Below are positions 32,946-45,684 of a stretch of 64,000 bases of DNA, in pieces; within the stretch, counting starts at the first letter, position 1, and every line of letters begins with the position of its first letter. The position numbers and the translations under genes were made by a program. The stretch is from positions 1,766,137 through 1,830,136 of the forward strand of contig CP103034.1 of assembly GCA_024752435.1 (NCBI GenBank), in the 5' to 3' direction. This DNA comes from Allantophomopsis cytisporea (lineage: Eukaryota > Ascomycota > Leotiomycetes > Phacidiales > Phacidiaceae). Below the pieces are notes generated by a model. That model saw only the letters and a list, made by a program, of their open reading frames with translations. It made no database searches and was not told where the DNA came from.

Positions 32946-35900
32946 CTAACCCAGAACCTTTTCCAACTCCTTCAAACACAGAGAAGCAGCCACATACCTA
33001 AAACTGACCAGCTGTATGCCAAACTTTGAACCTTTCGCTCTTGTCTCTAATGCTACCTTGAAACAAGCAATACATCTCTCTAGGCTCTCTTCACTGTCCT
33101 CAATACCATCCCTAATAATGCACTTCGCGGTATAGGCAAGACCCTCGGTGAAGCGGTCTTTCATGCTGACGGAGAGCTCGCGCTGTCGTTTACTTTGAAC
33201 ACCGGTTTTGCCGAGTATGTTACCTGCGAAGACTTCGAGCTCACTGATAGGGCGTGAAGGATGCGGACTGTATTCGAATATGATATGTAGGAGACTGTCT
33301 TCATATCTAAGTATAAAAGAAAAAAAAGAAAAAGATTAGCCTCGGTTTTGCATCGGGAAGTATGGAAATAGGATAACTCATACTCATCGCGGATACCACG
33401 GGCTCGATCAATATGGTGCTCCCATTGGATTCCTTGGCATCGATGCTGAACGTGAGACCAAACATCTTCCAGCACGGAGCTAATTGAAATCCTTCTTACA
33501 TCCACCACATTCAAATGTTGCAACAGCCCTTGCTGCACCTCACCAAAAATTTCACGCTCGTCGATGGCACGGTATAGCTTTCCTAAAATTTTGTTGCTCT
33601 CATAATACTTATATCTTGAGAACTCATCTTGATCCTGGTGCTCAGATTCTTCGTCAAACGAGAGTGGCTTGTCTTTTTGAATAGTGACGTGTGGACCTGG
33701 GGCCATGAAGTCTGGACGATATTTACTGTACCGTGGCATCTTGTTTGTGACCTATAGGATCTCTAAGCATAATTTTGTTAACCTTCAGAGCTGGAATCTT
33801 ACTGGGATACCAGTCTTCGAAAAATCAACCGCTGTAGAGTGCATTTCAGCCAACTTCAGGCAGTCGGGATTCAGCACGCCATCCTCCTTTTGATCCGCAA
33901 GAACTTTATGAATTGTGGCAATGCGAGGAAGTTGATCAGTGGCCATGAACGTAACAAAGAAGTCTGTCATATCCTCGCGCTCCACATCTCGTCCAAGATT
34001 AAGAGGGGGTTTGGCGTTGTAGTCGGCTGGTGAGAAGACCTCTTTCGGTCGCGCTTTGGGATCAAATATGATTTGGTATAGATCACCATCAAGATCTCCG
34101 CCACTTAGCTTACTAGGTAGATCTCGTGAACCCTTCTGACTGAAGCATATGCAGTTGCGAAGTTGCATCAACGGTGAGTCATCTGGTACAGTAACGGCCG
34201 TCACTAGCTGGACATCACCTTTGTGAAGTGCTGGAGAACGAGTGATGATCAGATCTTTGCCAGCTATAACTTTCGGCCTGCCATGTTTCTCAACGATACA
34301 GAAGATTTGGTTTTCCTCGATGACTCCAGTCTCATCCATGATGCCGTGGAGCGTATAACCCTTTTTCACTGGGATTCTAGCCTTATGTTTCAATGCGCGG
34401 AGCTCAATTAATACAGCAATCTCGAGAATATCTGGTAAGAAATTGTCCTCCGTAAATGAGAGTTTCAAACTGCTCAGTTTACCAATGAACCAAGGCAGAT
34501 GAATAAGTTCGCCGATACCTTGCGTCCTAATAAAAGTCGAGGCGTTTATTGAACTGGACGTAATCATACGAAGACGCTCAACCTCTTTTGCCTGGTGATA
34601 GAGGAAGAATTCATCTCTAACGCCCATGTCTTCGAGGATTTTGATAAGTTGTTGGTTAAGAAATAGAGGTAGCGGTCTATGCGCCGCACCGCATATCTCC
34701 AGATCGGTTGAATCAGATCCCAGAAACTTCATCATAGATTCGCGTATAAAAAGACGGTCACCTTGAAGACGACTGTCAAGCGCAATCATTCCTTTTGCGC
34801 CTGTTTATATGTCAGTATCGGTTGATACTCTAAATACAGAGATAAATTTCAGTTGTCGGTTTAGCATATAAGAAACCAGATTTGACCAAACATTTTATTA
34901 GGAAGTATGGAATACAAAACAGATATGCGGCATACCTAGGCATCGGATCTGGAACAGCGTTGGCTTGTTGATTTTTGCCATGGGTAAACGATCCCAAATC
35001 TTCTTTACGACAGACATCGATACTGTTCCAACACCATCACTGAACACACGCCCATTCCGTTCCACGTCTTTCATAACTCGAACCATATTAGGATCGAGAC
35101 TTATCGCTGTCGGGGTCTCTGAAAATGCTTGTCCTATTCTGGCGGCACACTTTGCTGGGCAACGGATGTGCGAAAAATCGCCCAGACCTTTAACAAGCAT
35201 ACGGTCTGTGAGAAGACTGTCATTGTGGAAAAACGGGGCCATGAACCAGCACGATTGCGCACGAAGAGAAGAGTGTGAGAACCCAAGAAAGGCGAATTTC
35301 CTCCCGCCTATGTTGATGCCTTCGTTCAACACTTTCTTGAATCTGGCATAGATGAGGTCATTTGAAATATCAGGATTGTACTTGAGTGGAACACCATCTT
35401 CTTCGCAGAACTGAACTCGAATAAAGTGATCGTGATGATTAGGGTACTTTCGAAGAACGCGGTTATTGCTTTCGGGGTCTGGGCCGTATAGATAGATGCC
35501 AGAAGGAGTAACAGTAGCTCGGTGGATAATCGCTACATTTTCTGGTCCTATTGGCTGTTCAAGATTAAGGCTTTCGCTTTTGAACCGCTCTTCGTTGTTC
35601 CTCAATAAGGATACCAAGGTCTCCAGCTTAAACTCTCGAGCCTCAGTATCGAGGCCCGGGAAAGGAATCTGCTGGAACATTTTGCCTATCGCTTTGACAC
35701 AGACTGGCACTTTGGATCGTTTCCACAAATCTTCTATCTCTGGTAACAGTGCCGCAACTTTATCTGGTGAAAGATAACCATTCTGTGCGAGTTTTTGTAC
35801 CTGAAATATAACAGCGAATGGAAGTCCAGCATAAGAAATTGTGAGTTTCCGAAGCAGTATTTCTGTCTTTGCCAAATATCCCTCTCTAGGTGTATAGATA

Positions 35901-36787
35901 TCGATGTGAGACAAACTTGGCGTTATCCCCCGAGCACGGCTCAGAGCTTTCCGTAGTTCACGGAGCGAATTCTTGAGCCCAATCCGATACACTAAACAGC
36001 TTCCTGCAACTTGCTCATGCTGAATACCTAGCTTAGCGACCCTCTGTCTGCTGGGGCCTTGATGAAAATCTGTTTCAAGAAGAGATATTATCAATCTGGC
36101 CAGACCAGTGTCATCATCTGTGAATATAGTATTGGGACCTCCAGAAGGCTGAAAGAAATGTGGGGCCTCAATCAAAGTCAAGATCATCGCGGGTTGTGGC
36201 AAACCCTCGATAGTGATTGCCTTAATAGCTGAGTATAATATGTCAATTCGTTCATCTGTATCGAATTTTATGACCGCGACCTCTGAGCCGAACCTCACTT
36301 TTCCATGCACCTTGTGGCCGAAGTATGGTACGAAGACAAGATTCTCCCCAACATAATCCCAAAGCCCATTGGATACAGAAAAACACTCTAAGGAGTTGTC
36401 ATCCTTGTTGGCAAGTGTAGAAGACGATGTATCGTTTCGGTGGGATTGTGTCTGTTTGGCTCGTCTTTCCCTTTCTAAACTATTTAATGCAAAAGGATCT
36501 GGGGGTTTATTGCTCAAGGAACAGAACATTTGTATACCATGGAACATCAGATTGTTGCGGCCATAAGGTGTGTAGCTGCGACCGCGGCCATCCTTTCGCT
36601 GTCCGTGTAGGCTCAGAAATCTGTTGCCATCATCGATGCTGAGGAAGGTCAGCGTCGCATTAGACCTATGTCTCCTCTTCTGACAGTGCCAGTTCTCAAT
36701 TGAAAGTCTGCTTAAGATGTCATGGAAAAATTCCGTCATCTGAGTTTCTGTAGCACGCTCAGAAACATGACGAATGAAAACCTCCAT
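32946..36787 (-). CDS. RNA-dependent RNA polymerase of the RNA-silencing pathway
   Basis: Four exons: 34936-36787, 33803-34800, 33384-33751 and 32946-33306, with introns of 135, 51 and 77 bp. The product is 1192 residues, normal for cellular RdRPs. The N-terminal 70 residues resemble an RRM (MEVFIRHVSERATETQ; ATLTFLSIDDGNRFL). Family blocks are readable: FSDGVGTVSM, CLGGAKGMIALDSRL (restored by splicing), RIPVKKGYTLHGIMDETG, and the catalytic double-psi beta-barrel motif LSGGDLDGD with DLDGD at about 853-857. All three catalytic aspartates are present. Cellular RdRPs copy aberrant single-stranded RNA into double-stranded RNA for Dicer, as in Neurospora QDE-1 and SAD-1 and fission yeast Rdp1. 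Which paralogue this is cannot be decided by eye; the RRM-like start favours the SAD-1/Rdp1 side. No break is seen, so the gene is probably functional. Confidence 0.95.
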
Positions 36788-37875
36788 TATGATCGACTCG
36801 TAATGGTTTTAATGGTGTCTGAGAGAAAGCTGGTGATCATGAAAACCAGAGGGCAAAAGGCGGTATATGAATTAAAAAGGTTCATTTAAGTACAGGAATT
36901 AGAATCGAGTCACATGTTACGCAACCTTCTTTCTTCAAAGTTTACTCCTGTCGTCGCCAATAGGAGCGAAGTAATCTGTTTAATTGGGCTGCTTTGCAGG
37001 AGTTGCAGTACTCTTCATGCAGCAGAGCTAGCATAAATGATGCTATTCACCGCCTTACTGACCATTGATATTGGTATCGCTTTTCTCAGCGTCGTGTAAC
37101 GCATTGCCAGCAGTACTTGTACTGTACTACGTACGCACTGCTTTTCTGATGACAAGTTCCATTTCTATAGCGACCTGGACTGTTGATACTTGATGTTGGG
37201 CCGTACAAAGCATTAAAGGAGCAAGGGATCGAGGGATTGTAGGTGCCTTAGGTACGTATTTGTCACCAGAGGCAGACAAGTGTATGGCGAGCTACCACTG
37301 ACTACTAACTAAACCTTCGTTACGACTTACGGTGCCTCGCATAGTGTATGTCTACGTCGCTCGAAATGATCGACGATTGTGACTATCGTTGCACAGTCAA
37401 ATTATAGTCCATTCACAGATTACTTATATATCAATCTACGGATCATTTGACTACACGGAGCGTTATGCTCTGGATACTACCTTAATTTGTTACATAATGT
37501 GGTTACGATAAACATAGATATAAGCATAAGAAGGTGGAGCTGAGGATTTCTACACAGTAGAAGTGTGTTGAATGGTCTGTGCTTGCTATAATAACTATCG
37601 CATATTCACAAAATCTCCCTTTAATTACCTATGTGCAAAAGCAAAAAATCCGTCAGTGAGCAGCATATATATACTTCAATTCTAATGGAATAAGAATATC
37701 CATGTGTGAGATGAAATCATGTTCTCTCTTTCACCTCGCCATTGTCTATTCTCCGCCATATAACCTCTCATATTTCTCTCTTATCTTGAACCTAGGCTGT
37801 TCATAGGTTAATTGCCATACCTTCTCAGTGTATCGTCACATCTTGGCTCTACCATTCTCTTCTCATCTTCTCAAT
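36788..37875. other. Divergent intergenic, RdRP promoter side
   Basis: About 1.1 kb without a coding signal between the RdRP start and the F-box relic. Confidence 0.5.
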
Positions 37876-39195
37876 ATGAAATTGGTCGACCTACCAACTG
37901 AACTATTTGAGCGCATTGCTCAGTCCTGCAGAAGCCTCCCCGATTTGGAACAGATGATTTGCGACAATCGATATGTTTCTGAACACTTACGGTGCTCAGA
38001 TATAAGTGCTTTGTCAAGAAGTTGCAAAAGAATTTATTGCATCGTAATGTCGATTCTCTACCAGTGTATATGCGTCGGTTCTGACGAGGCCGTTGTAAAG
38101 CTGTGTAGGACAATATGCGCCAGACCAGAGCTGGCATGCTTTACTCAAACAGCGTGCTTCGAGTTCCATGATGAAGGTTGGAACGAGACGAGGAATCAAC
38201 TTTCTTAGGGACTTGCCAAATCTTCACGATCTATATTTTCAGAGTTGGGGATTTGAGACTGAGTGTTATGACGAGGATGAAGATATTGATTGGGACAAAT
38301 TGTGGAATGGAACTATCCGAACTCCTCTGCTGGGAGAGGCAACGCCTCTTTCTTGTCTACGCTCTTGTACGTGTCTTAGTTTTTCCTCCTTTAATTGCTG
38401 TACATATAATAAACTTCGATTTTCCAAGGTACATTCTGTCTGGCGGGTAGCAATGGAGAAGTCACGGAGATTTCCTCCGCCTGGCAACTTTTCCTCCATC
38501 ATTAAAACATATCACTTAGGAAGACGTGTATAGCCATCACTCTACAGTTGATAAACATAGACGTAGAATGCGTGGGGAACACTCACGCTCGACTATGATA
38601 CAAGAGGTTCACTTTAAAGACTGCGACATCACCCCAGATGATCTGGAGCTTTTACTTGAATACCCCGAGCATTTGAAAGTGCTTGTTATCTACAACAGCA
38701 CTGGATCCGCTTTAATCAATTCGCATGACCCAATCCTAAATGATCAGTACATAGATAGTATGAGAGAAGTCGCTCTTTCTTTAAAATACTTCCGGCGCCG
38801 CGATCATCAACATGGCGTTGAGGGTGCAGCTGTTGGTCTCAATTCGTTCTTCACATTACGCATACTCGATATTGATTTTGCACTACCATTCGGAGATAAA
38901 AAGCAGCTTTGTGATGTGCGATTCACTAAAATTCTTCCACCCAACCTAGAGATACTACGAATTTGACATTCAATGACTTTTAACAGTTGCAAACAACCAG
39001 TCGACCATGGTTCCAAAGCTCCAGATATTGATTTTTCCCAATTGGATGAAGAAGAGAAATGACTGGGAGGTGTGCTACAAAGCGTTTCGACTTGGTGTCG
39101 ATATTGAGTACGGGGGACGTACAGATTGGACGCCTTATTGCGCGCCTCGTTATGATGATGCGTTACTCTCAGAATGGCGTCGCGCTGCCATCTGA
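37876..39195 (+). pseudogene. F-box protein gene, broken by frameshifts
   Basis: The start MKLVDLPTELFERIAQSC with DISALSRSCKRIYCIVMSIL is an F-box of the fungal LRR-like type. The frame ends at a TAG at 38206-38208, but the expected continuation, FLRDLPNLHDLYFQSWGFE, lies in another frame from about 38190, with no room for an intron. An intron of 62 bp (38367-38428) then joins a segment ending in SSAWQLFLHH followed by TAA. Further coding matter lies in other frames: IQEVHFKDCDITPDDLELLL (about 38600) and MVPKLQILIFPNWMKKR (39007 onward, ending at 39195). I count at least three frame changes and one internal stop. An intact relative would act as a substrate adaptor in SCF ubiquitin ligases. 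Extra introns could explain part of the pattern, but not the first shift. Confidence 0.65.
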
Positions 39196-41939
39196 AGCTA
39201 CCCAAACAATCACGGCTGACCAAAGCCTTTCATATCTATGCCAAAAGTATGATAAGTTGCTATGCAACTCATATTACCTATCATATTCATTGAAATCGTG
39301 TCCCTCTATATCAAACAAATGCCAACGGCTTCTAGCAAGTTAAATGTTTTTTAACCATCAGAAACCGTCTGGTTAGCTCTCATAACTCTTGAAATAATGG
39401 CCATCACATAATCTACGTTCAGGTGAAGGTCTCAGACTTATGAGAGAACCGCGGCAGTGACCAGTTTGACCAAGATGAACTATTCGCGCAAGAAAAGGCC
39501 CCAGCTGAGTTGAATGGCTCGATTTTGGCGTTTATCAAGCGCGCTAGAGGTATATTTTAGTTGCTCCAGAGAGTTACCAATTTCTAAATATTAACTTGGC
39601 TCTGCCCAACGACGGGTTATGAGAGAAAAGTAGTTTAAACTCTGCGGTCAAACTAGGTAATCTTTCGAACCATCGGAGGGGTAGTTGATGTCAATATTAT
39701 GTAAAATATTTTCCCACCCAATGCTGTTGGGTCTCGACCCTAAGAAACAGAGGAGATGTAAGAAGTTCCGCTGTAAAGCCGGGAACTAAAGTGCTGCCAA
39801 GGGAACTCTGTATAAAGAGTCAAAATCAACTCCTCTTTTGTCGGATAAGATTCCACACCTCGAGCTGAATTATCCGCTTATGCCGTCATATGCTTTACCA
39901 TCTTTGCAGAGTGGATATACGACGTCGTGGTATGACTCAGAGTGTGGAGATCGACGTATACATACTGTGCCTCTTATCATACAATTTTGAAAAATGCTAC
40001 AAAGGTGGGAAGGTGCGAGAGAAGTAATACGAGGTTCGAGACGAGATTCTTTGCGAGAGAAAAGGTGAAGACTTCCGCTATGTAAGAGACGTCTCGTTCT
40101 TCGAGTATCTTTCTGCTCTGAAAGTGTTCAGCGAACTCGTCGACCTGCCTCCTTTTTTCCCATGGTACTCGACCTCTGGCACTCATATGCCCTACTAACT
40201 ATTATTAGTGGATCGGTAGCACGTACCGAACTTACTGGAATAACTTGCTCTTTATGAAGCATTTGCAAGAATTTAACTGACTCGGTAACTTTGCACAGTT
40301 ATTCCATAATCATGAAGGTTTTCTTTATTTTGACGCTCATCACTGGCGTGTACTGTGTTATGAACTAGACAGCTGGATTCTCTGCACTGACTGTGTAGGC
40401 CTCCCTTCATCACAGTGCTCTCCACATCGGTACATCGGTGTCCCAAAAATTCAACAGTTTGAAGACGAGCGCTCAAGTCCACTTCTGAAAGTTCAATGTC
40501 CTTGACTTTCAAAATCAGAGTTTCCTTTGAACCTAGGCATCCTCGTCTATCGTCACGCTGACTTGTTTACTCAAAGGTTACGCATTCAGTGGCGAAGCTG
40601 ATCTGTGGCTGAGATTCATCGACAAGTACTAAAAATTCGAAGACAATGGTGGTGTAGTCCGAGGAATCGTCTGTATTCGAAATGGTCTCTTCTACCTTGT
40701 GGGTGCGCAGCTGCCTTCGGCGTTGGTCAAGCTGGAGCGATGTAAATTGCCAACGAGGGTGTCACCATGGAAGGGTATGTTAATACTCAGTTCGTCTTAA
40801 AATTAAATATCAAGTCGATCTCCATGCTAAGTATTCTAGCTTCTGTACGACTTTCACTTTCAACTCCATTCCAAAATCATCGGCAGAAGATCTTGCTAAT
40901 TTCTTAATAGCAAGCGCGATTGATCTCAGAACTCCACGGCGACACATAGTTAGGATTGGCCTGTTATCTATGCTTCTCTTGACGGGCTTCATGACTTGCT
41001 TGCGACTAGTCTGCTTGGACCTGTGAATGGGTATGTGAGACAAAAAGCATAACACTGTACTGAAAGGAAGCTATACTGATTCCAGCTCTTACAGGTATGA
41101 CCACAGAGGCAGAAATTTTGACAACTTGGTTACTGTATTCGTCGAGTCTGGCAGTGGTCCCTATGCGCGCTCCTCGAGCGTCACCCACGGTGTCGTCGTC
41201 AAGTCGTATGTTACGCCAATCTCACATTGTAGAGTATCCTAACCCCCAAGTCCTGTGTTATTTGATTCTCGTAACCCCCCCACCCTCAGCTAGTCACTAC
41301 TTCAGAAACTGACAAATCCCAGGATTGAACCTCTCATACACTAATCAAGGCTGCTACCTATGCTACTTCCCAGCATCTTAAGCCCAGTCCCACCTAAACG
41401 AAATCACATAGATAAGACTCCCATCTGCTATCCAGACTTCTCCTACCGCTTATCCTAATAATGTTTATCGTAGTATTTGCATTGTTATTCCTTAAAGCCC
41501 TGGCGGAATGGACTATATTGTGATCGAAAAAGTTGGATACATTGTATTAAAGATTGTCATGATAAGCAAGTGGTACAGTTCATTGATCTATGAGGTTTCA
41601 ATATTCAATACCAAATGCAACTACACAATTATAGTTCACAATTTATCACGTGGAAGGTGCGCTATGGGAAGTTATTACGGTCATATTCATGTGTTATTCT
41701 CATTTTTTGGCTACAAAAATGATCGATAACACCACACAAGAACAGTTCAACGAGTACATTATTGTTTTGCATAACCGGTAATGCATGTTTATTTGTTTCG
41801 ATAAAGTGCTAATCTGCCCAGCAGAATAAGAAACGAAAGCAAAAGACACGAGACAAAAAGCCACTATAAACCATTTCGATTTCTCTGATCAGTAGTACTC
41901 CTGAAAAGGAAATCGCCAATGTTCCGTTTGAGTGTTGGG
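39196..41939. other. 2.7 kb with no supported gene
   Basis: Two weak coding-like stretches were noticed (about 40560-40780, +, with one in-frame TAA, and 40810-41190, -, joinable by a putative intron), but neither gives a recognisable domain. Nothing else stands out. Confidence 0.4.
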
Positions 41940-43041
41940 CTACAAGGATGTACAACCCGCTTCACCCATTGCAATGCCGAAGCTGCTGAAATGTCCAGCA
42001 CTAACAGTAATCTGACCATCTCCAGCAGAGCATGCTAGATCTCTCTGACCAGAGCATATCAACGTGGTTGCCGCAGTCCCATATCCATAGTATTCCTGGC
42101 GGTCACACTTAGTATAATAACGGTTTCGATGGAGATATGTATGACTTACAACACCATAATGAGTAAATTGAGTGTACATGTTCTATCCAATTGTTAGATA
42201 TCAAACCTAATAAGAAGTCTCTTGACATACCGGGACACCATCTTCGACATTGTTACCTCGGCGCAAAAGACCGTTTTGTGCTGTTCCAAACGCAGCAAAT
42301 CCAGAATTGCCGATTGGAAAGGCTGCCATGGCATTACTAGTTATATCCTTGTTTGGGAAATTCTGCGCGAGAGCAATGTATGATAGGTAAGTTAAAGCAC
42401 CGCCAAGAGAATGTCCAGTTGACTCAAGAGTGTATGTTGGATATTGCGCGATAAGTGATTGGACCTCACTGATGACTGAAGAATGAACTGATGACCATGG
42501 ATTATAAACACCCGCCATTACCTGCGCTCCAGAAGGGAAAGACACGCCGGAAAGGCTTGGTGTGACAAGAGTAGTGTCGATGTCATTCAGGATATCCTCA
42601 ACTACATAGTGTCAACAGCTTCAAATGATGTAAGGTTTCAACACTAGCAACTCACCAGTGGTAGATCCGCGCATGACAACTGTAATTCTTTCTTTAGACG
42701 TGTCATATCCGACAAAGCCCTGATTAGTCAGTTTCGAGTGTTATGCAGAGGCAATGATAGCCAGTTGTCTCACCTGGGTGTCCGTGCCGAGGTTATCCAA
42801 CTGAAGAGTAATGGCAACTCCAAAAGCGGATCCAATGCAGCCACTGTAGGCAGCTGAAGAGAGCTCAGCAGCCCTTTGAAGTTCATCAAAGTCCGCCTCT
42901 GAAGCTAGACGAAAGTTAGCTCTTGTCGTAAACTCCTTTAATATCAAGCATACCAGCTGAAGCTCGCTCCTCAAGGAGAGGAGTGGCATTGACGACGGCT
43001 ATAAACGCGACAGACTCGACGACGTATTTTAGGAAATGCAT
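41940..43041 (-). CDS. Secreted class-3 (Rhizomucor-type) lipase
   Basis: Six exons: 42954-43041, 42774-42904, 42656-42719, 42231-42601, 42150-42182 and 41940-42095, with introns of 48-54 bp, give 280 residues. The N-terminus MHFLKYVVESVAFIAVVNA is a signal-peptide-like hydrophobic start. The lipase_3 fold is shown by GFVGYDTSKERITVVMRGST (restored by splicing), VEDILNDID, and the nucleophile elbow GHSLGG with Ser159. The catalytic His is probably in the final AGHFSSFGIAMGEAGC region, which also has Cys residues for disulfides, along with CIGSAFG and LICSGQRDLACSAGDG. It would hydrolyse triacylglycerols or related esters outside the cell. Every splice junction keeps frame, so the gene looks intact. 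Catalytic Asp was not pinned down. Confidence 0.87.
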
Positions 43042-44647
43042 GATGTGTGAAATTTATGACTCTACTGAGAATGACAAAGGTAGTTGGCGAGAATAGTTTC
43101 TTGCGTGCAATCGAAAGCAGTTGAGCGATGCAGGAAGTTCTTATAACTTCCCCCTCAAATAAACATAGCTATGGGGTAAGTGGAGTTCACAATACCTCGG
43201 TCATATATCCAGAGTTGATAGGTATACATTGCAATGAATTGCATGATTCGACGTCCTGATAGAGGCGTTCTGATTATCTGCTTAAATCCTTAGTAGATAT
43301 TAACGCAGCCGAGGCCAAAAATAAGACATAAAGCCGAGGTTTGCATTTTACACTGAGGTGGTATACTTAGCATCTCAGCGAATCGCATCGATAGAATAGT
43401 AACAAGCACATATATTAGCCAGAGATCCAATCGCCTTAGTCTAGAAAAGATCAGTCAGTAAGCTGAGATCATCATCCGCGTATCTTTGACCAAGGATTCA
43501 AATTTAATATAACAGAGTTAACCTTTACCCCACATTTAGATAACAAATGAAATGGGAATCTACGATTATAAATATTTTCCATAAAACACAAATTCGATTT
43601 GAGTTAAGACTCGAAAGTCAGATATCCCATTGGAAGAATGTAAATTTGATCCGATTGGTTGATATACAAGAGCAACGCATACATGAGAACAAACTCTGTA
43701 ATTTGAAGTTTTCCCTCAATCCTTCAATTTGTTCTCTCACATGAGTATCGCAAGCATTTTCGTCAAAGCCTAATTCCTTTAACGGAAGCTTTACCACAGG
43801 ATAGTTCTCTTCCGTCAGTCTCACTTCAACGGCCTCGATCAGAATCAAATAATTTCTATCTGTCTTCGTCGCTTACCGTTATCTACTATACCGAGCTACT
43901 GCAATTCCAATTTGCCAGTTGTTTTTGTCAAGATATAAAGCTGTAGGTTATATTAGCAAGTCTAATATTATCGGGTTTCTTTTTTACCCGTTATAAAATA
44001 CGCAAAGCTGTCCGTAGGATTGTTATTGTATACTTATATCATTATTGTTCAAGGGCTACATACCTGCATTCTTATAGGCTAATTAGGGTCAGCTATCGCA
44101 AGTACACTAATACATCCCCTGCTGTAGACTTTGCCACCTCTAGCATTAGATAGACGATTTGCATCACCTGCTTATAGATTTAGTCAGTGATGAAATTAGG
44201 ACATTGAGTATATTGTATAAGGACTCATTCCACGTACTGAGAAAGCCCGAGCCCGGAACAGCATAAGAATAAGAGAACTCGTGGAGGATAGAATGGGCAA
44301 CAATGTTTGCTACAATATCATCAATCGAGGTTCTTGTATATGTCTTACTTTCCCTCTTTACATATATCTCGCCTGCTGCAATTTTAGCACTGTATTATTG
44401 AAAAAGCCCTGACAGAAAGTCACCAAATCAGACCAGGGGATAGCTCGAATGTTAAAGCTGTAGAGACGAGCATCGTTCCTACACATCTATTCCATCTCGA
44501 ACTACTACTCGAAGTATATATTGTCGAAGTAGTATTATGTTCCTGGATTTGCCTTATTAGCCTTCTAATTGTGTGTTGGTGGGCAAAAAAATGGGCGAAG
44601 AGGGGATAGGATAGGGAGAGGCTGGATTCAGAGGATTATTAGGCCGG
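43042..44647. other. AT-rich intergenic
   Basis: It contains no ORF with a recognisable motif. The two overlapping frames at 43547-43848 look like chance. Confidence 0.45.
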
Positions 44648-45118
44648 CTAACCTGTCTTCGGTACACCCTGTAGATCTGTAGCGGGGAGAAATAAATTAT
44701 CGCAACGAATGTTAAGAGTAAGACTCTTAAATTTATCGTTCGACAAACTTGCTAGCATGGTTGCTACTAATTTTGTTGGAAATGTGAGCAAATTGCGAAA
44801 ATAGCGGTTTGGTAGGTATGACTGACTCTGTATAGCTTTCACCCTGGCAAGAGCATCGTCAAAATCGATGTTGTCCTCTTTAAATAAGGTTCCCCCAAAA
44901 TAGCCCTCGAGGGTTTGTCCTACAAACAAAAGCTTGGTCAGGTTTCTACCCTCCAAATCTGGCTGACCTGATGTTAAGCAAGTGAGTAGCCCACTCAAAA
45001 GATGGTCTGCATTGTATATCTTTTGATGTCGGTTGCGCTGACTTTGTGGTATGTCATTATAAACAGCATACCATCGAATATACATCCAGGAGACCACTGT
45101 ATACAACAGTTGTATCAT
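44648..45118 (-). CDS. Unidentified ORF of 156 codons
   Basis: One open frame, MIQLLYTVVSWMYIRWYAVY at its start and DLQGVPKTG at its end. The composition is protein-like (GRNLTKLLFVGQTLEGYFGG; DDALARVKAIQ), but I do not recognise any family, and there is no neighbour that suggests a role. It may be a relic or an exon of a larger gene. Another short minus-strand frame (45448-45636) lies upstream and might belong to the same locus, although I could not join them with convincing splice sites. Confidence 0.2.
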   Translation of the reverse strand: MIQLLYTVVSWMYIRWYAVYNDIPQSQRNRHQKIYNADHLLSGLLTCLTSGQPDLEGRNLTKLLFVGQTLEGYFGGTLFKEDNIDFDDALARVKAIQSQSYLPNRYFRNLLTFPTKLVATMLASLSNDKFKSLTLNIRCDNLFLPATDLQGVPKTG

Positions 45119-45684
45119 CAGTGGAACATTGAATTCCGAGTGTTTCTCGTTTTACTAGAATATGGCGATTCTGTAGGGTTGCGTTATCATTTGACGTCTC
45201 AAACAGTGGCTTGACTGAGAAGGATGAGGTCGGAAATGCACTGCTGAAAAGAGATTAAAACGCCGTGATGTACAAAAACTGCCAGGCAAGTAAATTGAAT
45301 TGGAACCACATGTTGGCTAGGGACAAAAAGATTAAAGAGTCTTGCAAGAGCGAAAGAGACCTTGGAAATTGCGAAAAGATACCTAGAAAGGAAGCCTCGA
45401 TTTAATATGTACTATGAGATGATTAAAAAGGTTACAGTGAAAGCTCATCACACATATCGATTTACGTACCATCTTTCGAAGCGTGCGGAATGAATCCTGG
45501 CGCGAATTGATGCTGGACTACGGATTACAACATCCAGGTTGTTTTCTGTAACTTGGATCGTAAGCTGAATATAATAAGTAAATTCCTTAGTTATTGGGTG
45601 CTGACTGTTCAATAGATAACATTGTGCCCTGCACACAACTTGTAGATAACACTAAGATTCACTATATAATTGTAGCTACTCTAT

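Noticed and set aside
39977..40186. 69-codon minus-strand ORF
   Set aside because: Too short, no motif and no promoter or splice context.
40560..40780. Protein-like frame with one TAA on the plus strand
   Set aside because: No family motif seen and too short to separate from chance.
40810..41190. Two minus-strand frames that could be joined by an intron into a 100-residue protein
   Set aside because: The join needs a non-obvious acceptor, no upstream start is clear and the product has no recognisable domain.
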